Shown here: positions 24,001 through 33,500 of the stretch, piece after piece
How positions within the stretch are numbered: the first letter of the stretch is position 1
Layout: each line of letters starts with the position of its first letter
Assembly: GCF_026151205.1 (NCBI RefSeq)
Contig: NC_087079.1
Span: forward strand, 4,173,230 to 4,237,229
From: Bolinopsis microptera
Lineage: Eukaryota > Ctenophora > Tentaculata > Lobata > Bolinopsidae
Length of the DNA: 64,000 nt
Direction of reading: 5' to 3'
The notes under the pieces: model-generated
What the model was told of the DNA's origin: nothing
Databases searched by the model: none
Seen by the model: the letters and a program-made list of their open reading frames with translations, nothing else
Program-made: the position numbers and the translations under genes

Positions 24001-27000
24001 TTCAAGGAATTGTACTTCTGCTCACTTATTTTTATCTGTTATCAAGTAACCAAGTTTTAAATGTGGCGCAATCTCTTCACTTAAAATACATTTCATGAAT
24101 TTTAACGTAGTGTCACAAGATCAAGAAAGTACATATGCATATATTATAATCTTCATCGAATTATCAAAAACGTTTAAATTTGCCTCATCATTCATACTTT
24201 AACTCATAAATCTGTTTAACCTTAAGATAAGGGAGGCCGAGGGTTCCACTTTGTTTAAACAATTGGGTAAAGAGATACGATGAGGTCTAATTCAACCATG
24301 TGCTGAGATAAGAAGCTTCAGTACAGAGCTACTATACTGCTATACTATCTGGTTTTCTTGAATGATGAGGTAGAGAAGCACTACAATCACAGTTTGCTCA
24401 GTAAGGCTTCTACTTCTAGTAACACATATCAGAAGTATATGGGGTACAATATCTTCCTTATCAGTACGTAATATAACACCTGTACATCAGACGTAGTGTA
24501 CAGCGCCGTGATAACTTAACCATATAAGGTCATATGCCGCGTCATGTATTGCCCAAATATGGTCATATCCGGAATATCAGACTTCAGATGACAATCTCCC
24601 CCTACACTCGCTAACACTAGTGTGCTTTGTACAGGTCAGATAGGACAAAGTATAGGCGCTAAAGATAGGCACACGTCAACGAGTCAACAAGTTGGCAGCA
24701 AGAGAGTGGTCAGTATGGTGTTTACAATGAGTGTTGTTGACAGGACCTACTGTGCGGGTCTGGAGTTGTGCAGAGCGCGGCGCGCCTGCCACATGATCAT
24801 GAAATGGAGTAAGCGCAGCGCTTTTGACAGATCATCATATGAAATGCAGCAAGCGCTGCAGCAAGTGCTGCATCAAGCGCTTTTGTCACCTAAAATGCAT
24901 AAGTGCAGTAGCAAGCACAGCGCTTCTACAACCTCAAACACACTGCAGCAAGCGCTGCAATTTTTTCACTTCACAGTCTACAATGCCAAACATTTTCAAG
25001 AAATATAATGCAAAGTAATTTCATATCAACTCTACTGTACCATCACACTAAACAGGGACTGTGGGATACTGATCACATCACCAACAGCTAATGTATCTAA
25101 ACAGTAAACAAACGGGTACCAGCAATAATGTTTAATTGATAAGTACTCAGAAACGAGTCATTTTAAAAGGGCTTGAAACTCAAGAAATTGAAGTTAGATA
25201 ATTTTTAGACTGTAAATTCCTTTTCATCAGCCAAGTTAGGAAGTACAGTGGCTCTGCTGAATGAAGATTATATTTACAACTTAGCGTGTTGGCGTTCAGA
25301 TGATCTGCTAATGGTGTGACTCTACTCTACTCTACTCTGCAACTCAATGATTTCTCTCCAAAATAATAGATAATCTAGTCGGGTGGTGTGCAGGTATAAT
25401 TACAAAACAAAAGAACACAGCTGCTCATGACAACAAAAGTTAGGTTATCACTACATGGTAAAATATCATAACTATATACGAAACAAAAGGAGAGAGAGAG
25501 AGAGAAGAGTACAACGTCCATGCTACTATCTACTCCTCCCTGCTTAACACGTGACAAGCCCAAATAAGGTCCCTCTCCACGTCACGTTATGCCCAAATAC
25601 GGTCATAACCACTCCTGGTTGCCATGTTAGCCGGGTAATTACAGACTGTACTCCATCTCGTACTACGAACAGTAAACAGTACCGTCTGACTTCATAGCTG
25701 ACTCTAATGCTGCTAACTACGCACTGTGACAGACCACCTTCTCTCCTCTCTACTCCTCCTCTGGTGTACTAGGTTTAACAAGGGTTATTAGCTAGTTTAT
25801 CTCGTTAATTCAGGATAATCCTTGATTACAGTTAATTTTCTTCTATTGTGGGTAGGTCTGTATTGTTGGTTACAGGATTGTTAATTGCCCGCTTTAAATA
25901 AACTCTTGTTTAGACATTTAAGTTAAATGGGGAGTTAAGATGGTTAATTAAAGGAAATGCAGGTAAGAGGGGATCGTTGTCTCGTGTAACACAGCGACGT
26001 TTTGGTTTGACCATATATGGAGATAAATGTCATGGGATATGCCCAAATAAGGAGATAGTTTAAGATGTTCGGCCCAAATGTGGATAAAAGAGTCGCGACA
26101 TCAGTAAGTCAGAACAAATCAACAGTGGACAGGGAATTTAAAACGAGCAGCTCAATCTGTCCTGTGAGTTCATTGGATGGTCCACTTAAGCTGTAATTGA
26201 AGCAAGTTCAGAAATCTGCCTGGATTTTCCAAAGGTCCGTATTCACTTTGATTCATGGCCCGCCGGCCGCGAACGCCAAGTGAAATCAACGGAAATATGC
26301 CGAAACTACAATCTGAACCAGCATGAGCACTGAGCAGTCTTAACAAAAAGGCAGACTAGAACCAAAATAATATTTACTGAGAGTCTTACTAAGCATGTTT
26401 CCTAATATCGTGCTTTCTATTATTATATAATGACTAATGAGCATGATGTGTATTTGTATCGTTAGTTACTGGCAGTGGACACAGCACTATCAGTATCAAT
26501 ATATATACTGACTAAACAGTACCAAGATAACAACAAACCGACTGTGCCAACTACTTTCTATGAATCCAGGACATGCTGTAGGAGTAAGAGCTGCAAATCG
26601 TTTCATTACTTGTCAAGATGACCAAGTACACGACCAAATATAGAAAAACTGGGTGCATAACATCGCGTAAACGCCCGATAACACAGACTAACTGTTTTAC
26701 GAGTAATGATAATCAGATGTCATGCGAGGGAAAGCAATCACTGAGACCTCGAACAACACAAAGCTATACTAGCCGTGGTCCCAACGACCACACTGCCCGG
26801 TCATTGGTGGAAACCTTGGTCACGTGTAGCTGGAGCCTGGATCCCGGCTCCCGATTGGAGGAGAGGTGAGAGTGAGGGGGAGAAAAGGATTATAAGGTGT
26901 GTTGAATATATGCAGCTAGGCGGGGAGATAAGATAGTACTAGCTTAGTGTATTGTTAGGAGGAAGATTCTACAAAACCGTGTGTAACCCTGACCTATCTG

Positions 27001-30000
27001 GTATTAGCATAGTTAGTGGATCTGGCCGAGCCGTAAAATGGCGCATTACAGATCCTATCTTACTATATATAAAGCGAGACGATATATATGGTTCCGTGCC
27101 ATTTTACTGACACCATGGCATCAACTTTAACGCGACTTTCCGCAAAAACCGTAAAAGATATACAACTGAAACTTTTTTGACTGGGTCAAATGCTTTAATG
27201 GCCTTCAAATCAGCATGAAAAAGTAAAAAATTGGCCAAGAAATAAGAATTTTAGTGCCCAAAATTTGGACTCCCAAGTGGTGTCAAAAACGCAAATTAAA
27301 TAGGTAATAATTATTTTAGTCTCTCTAGTCTTGACACCACTTTAGGGTAGACGGGTTCCTGCTAGTTAGTATAGTGGCGCAGTAATCAGTATAGTGGCGC
27401 AACTTTGCCAAAAAAGGAGAATTTAAGCTAAGTGGGTACTTCAGTTACACCAAATGATTAATGAGGCTTTATCGTTTATTTCTTTTCATGCTACGTAAAG
27501 AAAAGAAAATGATATGCAGACAGATTCTTTAGAAGCAGGCATAATTGGTACACTCATATTATACAAGACAAGCTTTTAAAGTGAAGCCTGAGGAAAGCTA
27601 AATATTATTAAGCGGTTTTATGCAATATAATGGCCTTTTATGTCATACTAAAATGCTTTATAGTTAGTAAGGTTAATTCAAATTTAGCCAGAAAGCACCT
27701 TAGAATAGCTGAATATATAACTTATATTGTATATCCAATTAATTTATTCAATAAATATTGAGTCAAGTTACCGTAATTCATCAATTATCAAATCGTCAAA
27801 GATACATATTTAAAGATTTAAGTATGAACACTAATTCGCCATAAAAAAATCAACTGAAGAGGGTCAAGAAAGAAGCTGGTCAATATGGTTATTGGTTACT
27901 ATGGTTACTATGGTAAATGGTTACTATATTATGCATATGGTTACTATGGTATGTGTCCCACAATGGGACACTATTGTAATTCAAAGCTATCTCTGGGAAA
28001 TCCGTAATTCACCTAATTTAAGAAGAGTGAGCAGGCACCAACTGCATTTAAAAGGTAATATCTAACATAAAAGTGAAACAAAAGGTCGATATTTCTGTGT
28101 AAGCTAAAAAAGCAGGTTGCTCTAAATTTAAGAGAGGCTAAAATGGGTGCTAAGAATTGGGGAGAGAAGTAGGGAGGTCGGAACAAGCAACACACAACTC
28201 TCACAGCTACACAACTCCCCTGCTCTATACAAAGTTAATGTCATTATAGCTAGCGACTCCTGACGGATGTTCATATCTGCTCTCCCCATTGGTTGTTTTT
28301 TAGTCACGCGACACGTGTTCAGCTCTCTGATTGGCTCGGAGACCCGGGTCCCGGTTTGACTGACCGAGTATACTAGGGTACCTGTTCAGTTTCACACTGC
28401 CCCTCGTCCAATGTGAAATGTCAAGTGAAGAGGAGATGGTCATCAACCAATACCAGCAGAGGTAGTTTGATGAAAACAAATGGAAAATTAAATTGAGTGT
28501 CACGTGAGTGTCACGTGATCAGCGGTTTGTGACGAGTTGTGTGTGCTGTGTGGCTTGTCCACAGTGTACAATGTGAATTTGGACAACTTTAAGAGAGAAT
28601 GAGACCGACGCTGTAATTCTCGTCATTACACGTATTGTTAGAAAATGTATTCTGGTTGTTTCCTCGGAATACTTATCATTGTTCCACAGTATTATCTACA
28701 TTTTTAATACAAGGCTACATCACCTGTGCTCCTGCGAAATCTTTTAAGACTTAATATTAAACACAGCAAACAAAATAGATCAAGATGTGTTATTTTAATC
28801 GTTTAAAAGCCGCGCCTGTTCACAATCATACTGACATGTCAACAGAAAATACAAGATAATAAACTAAATTTAGCGTGTAAGTGTTATCAAATATCATAAT
28901 CTTAGAAGTCAATTCCCTGAATTCTTCTTCGGTGGTCCAATAAATAATAATCACGTGTTTTTTAAACCAATCAATGACACTGATACAATTAGAGGATGTG
29001 AACCCTTCGCAGTGAAGGCATTGAGAAAAGTTGAGTCAGACAACATACAATTCTTTGCAAATATGATTCATATCAGTTTGTTCGCAAAATGAAAGTGGAT
29101 GTGCATTTAGAATTGCTCTTGTGCAAGCAACAAGGTTACCAGGTAAAGGATTTTTCGACCTATGACAACGAATCGAGTGCTTAAGACCTTAAGTGCTGAG
29201 GATATTCTCTTTGTTAAGTTTAGCCAAGTTACTCATTTCAAAGTTATCATACTCGTCTTTCTCCCGGTTATATCCGCCCAGTTATATATCATTAGAAGAC
29301 TGTTGCAGACCCAAGAGGACCGGAGTCTCAAAGGCTAGATGGCATTAAATATCTGCATACCAAGCAACTATTGCGCAGCAAACGTAGCCTATTAACTTTT
29401 CTTCCTCTTACATACTTCATTATCTACAAAGGTATGAAGAACACATCTTGTAGAACGGCTAGGGCTTCTCTACTAATAATATAATTATTACTAAATCAGA
29501 AGTAAAGCGGATCTTGTCTTGTGACCAGACTTTGGACTACAAATTTCAAACTGATTAAAAAGTGCACCCTGACCTAGAGCAAATTACAAGCAAGACACTG
29601 TGTCCCTGGTATGAGAGGCAGGCTGAATTATAACCTGACATTTAGTATCAGCTTACTCTGGAGGAGGAGGTACTGGGTAATTAGAGCAACAATAAAGTTC
29701 AGTAGAGCCCATTATCCACCCCACACTAGGAGGAGGAGGAGGAGGAGGAGGGGGGAGGAGGAGGGGGCTGCTTTGTAAACAGCTGTGCAGTCCCCTCTGT
29801 CATTACACACACACAAACAGTTGTAATAACCTCACTGCAATGAGTAATAACCCGGCTGCAACTGCTGCACAAAACTAATTTCACTCTTCAATAGACTACC
29901 TGGGCCTTCGAGCATTGTTCCAATATTCCTGTAAGAGAGCTGACAGCCACTCACAAGCCAGAACACGGGACGAGGACCAATCAGAGAGCGTTATTGTGGT

Positions 30001-30550
30001 CATGTGGGGCTAGTCAATGACCTGGACTCTTTACCAGGGAGCAGCAGGTGTGTATATGGTAAATAGCTAACATTCGACCTGGGCCCTACCAAGCAAAGCT
30101 TAGAATAACAATGGCAAACGACTAATTCATAATGCGCAGCAAAATGTGACGTATTTTACCCGAACTGGGTTTTACTGTATACTTGAAGGAAGAACACAGC
30201 TGGTTGAAGTGTTGTAGATAACAACGTGGGTGCAGCAAGAGAGAGGGGGAGATATTATACACACCGACCAGGTACAGCTCAGTGCCCTTACACTGATCAT
30301 ATTATATACAGCACTGTAATCTCCCTTCACAAGACACCGCCTCCATTGGCTCTCACCTTTCATGTGATACCAATACTGTGATTTGATTGGCTATCAGGGT
30401 TCATGTGACACGAATACTGTGATTTGATTGGCTCGAGTTTATCACATGGTGTGAATACTGTGATTTGATTGGATGGTAATTATCAGATCGCCCGCAATCG
30501 TATCTTACACGGGTTCATTTAATCAAGAGACTGTTCCTTATGAATAATAA

Positions 30551-30596
<46 letters not shown>

Positions 30597-33500
30597 CATT
30601 ATGCAGATTAGAAGCCGAGCAGTCGTAAACTTGGATCACGGGACAATAAATGCAAATGAAGATGAGGATGACGTGGAAATATTTGAGGAAATATCGTTGG
30701 AAGCATCAAGGGAAATATCACGCAAAAGACTACTTAATGAGATATTGTAGTATTGTAGTAATGATAAATGTATCTATGTTTTAACAAGTGAAAGGCTTAG
30801 TTGAGGTCCACAAACTTCAGATTGTGCATTGGTGACTTAAACTCGTTTTTTTTTGTCAGAAGATTGCAATGTCTAGACTTTATCACCATAATTAATTACT
30901 TACTGCAGACACAGTGTCCATTTGAAATAAGGGTAATGGAGATACAGATGAAGTATTATTTATGTTAAATACACTGTTATTGTTAAGCTCTTCAACATGA
31001 CATGAAGTAGCAACAGGTGTGTATACGGTAAATAACCCATAACTAAATATTAAATGCTTGGTTCGTACGATTAGTCTGCTGGTTAATTGCCCCGGTGCAT
31101 AAATTTGCCAATGGGGTAAAATTGTCTGTCAGCCAACAAAAGCACAATAAAAACAGCACAGAACACAGAACACAACAAGACCCTGGATCAGGTAAACAAT
31201 TCTACAAGAGCTCACATTCCACGTCTATATATAATAATACCAGCGGACCTGTGTAGTGTAGAGAACATAGAGCTTGTTGCAGATCTCACTAGACTCTAGC
31301 TGTAAAGCTCACGTTTCTATGTGCAAACACAGAGAGAGAGAGAGTATAGAGCACTTTAACAAGATTAGGGGGGTTATATATTGAGTTACACTATGTAATA
31401 TAGTTTGGAGATGCTCAGTCGCTGAACTGTAAAGCACAGTATGATAAGAAACAATAGCAAGATGAATTCCAACACAGGGACTTTGCTTGTGGGTGTGTGT
31501 CAGGACCGGGAGAAATGTAAACTACATTCCGGTTCAACAATGAGTATTATCATCAGAGTTAAGACTCTTGTGAAATGAAAGAGAGTTCAGATGTTTTCTA
31601 ATTTCAGATTTAAATAAACGAAAGAAAACGTTCTAATCAGAGTCACACATTTTAGGAAACGATTGTATGTGATAAAATAACGATTGTATGTGACAAAATT
31701 CGAACTGTGGATGATCATTATTATATAATCCATTCTTGCCACGCATTTAATGAAATAAACTTTTACTCTTGATTGTCTTTTAATGCTATTATTGATATGT
31801 TGCCCACAATGAATGAAAAACAATTATAGCTTCGTTTAGTGGTGTTCACTGTTCCTTAACAAAAAGTTTCTCCAAAACATTTCACATCTAATGCGCAGAG
31901 CACAAATAATCTAATATAAAATGATAAAAACACAACAAAGAAGACGTATGGTGAAGAATACAAAACACAAGTATCTACCGTCAGCAACAACACACACACA
32001 CACACACGCACACACACAGACAACTCGTGACAACAGATAAAACAGTAAACAGTACAGATCATTGTGAGGAGGAGAGGGGAATACTGAACAGGTCACACAG
32101 TGGCCTTCTCCCCGAGTGTGGACTGCTACAATATATCATCGTCATTATACCTAGTGGGTTTTAACCCACACACACCCTGAACATTGTTTGTGGCCGGGTT
32201 CACGTGCTATCTACTTTTTGTATTTCTGTTGATGAGAATTTCCCGTGTTTGGATGGGTTGGGATATGGATAAAGCGAGCTCAATTGGGCTAGAATTTGTT
32301 TTTCTGTGAAAGTTGGGCGTGGTTTGATATGTAACTGATGCTGCATTGTTTTTACCACGGATAAGATGAAATAAATTGTATTTCCCCATCTTAGAACAAT
32401 TTACTGGATGGGTGAAATCTTGAGTTTATTGAAACCATGATGTCGAAAGAATCAATACAGCTATATATTAACCATAGATTTCACAGAAAGCTTCTCCTAT
32501 CACTAGATTGGAGTAAGAAAATGTAACTTAGGTAGGCGGGGAGTCTCATGTCGGCACTTTCAGTTACAATATCTATCTAAAATGTCTCCACTTTCAGATA
32601 AATTAGAAGATCACGACTTCCGCGTGTGCAACCAGCAACCACCAGGATAACTAGTCATTATCCGTGCTTCTGAACACGGATCATGTACATTTTGCTGTGC
32701 TTAATCGATTGACAGGACAGTAAATACCTAATTAGGGTAATTATCAATAGGGCAATTAACCGTCACCATGTTTGAAGTGAACTCCAATTGACAAATGTAC
32801 TCTTATCAATACGGGTATTGGAACTGGTAGGTGGCAAATTATTGGACACCTTATGATTAACTCCACTTTTCTAGTCAATTCCCGCCAATATTCAGTTGAT
32901 CCACACAATCTCGTATTTTGAAAGGCACCGAAAAGCGTTGAAAAACAACAAAAGGTGACAAAATTTGCTTATATACCCTATATAGTGTTGACATCTAAGT
33001 AGACTATAAACACCAAATCAAGCCAATTCCACCATATTTATGTAAAAAATCGTTTCACATAATATAATATGCAATTTACATTTTACTTGCAATCTGTGAA
33101 AGATCATCGGTACGTTCAGTAACAAACTGATTTGTAACCAAAGATTTGAGCTCCAAATCTTTCATCTCACTGTTTTGGTTGATAGAAGAAGATTTAGTTA
33201 AAAGAAGGAAAAAGGAATACACAGCTACACTTCTCAAGAGTTTGCAGGATAATTATTTTAGGCACGTGATTTCACACGTGGAGCAAACAGTATATTTTCA
33301 CTTTAATAATTATAATATGCCTCTGCTCTCTTATATAGGAGTGGCACGAGTCTTTTACATCTTTGATTTTCGAGGCAAGAGTTAATTTGAGTCACATGAT
33401 TTCATCAACACAATCTGAGCAAAATGGAATTTGAAATAAGATTTAAGCAAATATCTAGCTGTGCAGTAGATTTTGCATTTTAAAATGAAAGTCAAAATGA

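Noticed and set aside
24622-25008. 128-codon plus-strand frame with LQQAL repeats
   Set aside because: The repeats come from a short GCAGCAAGCGCT nucleotide repeat, and the rest looks non-coding.
27030-27345. Short inverted pairs (GTAAAATGGC and GTGGTGTCAA with their complements)
   Set aside because: Arms of only 10-12 bp in AT-rich DNA, with no clear target duplication, are too weak to call an element.
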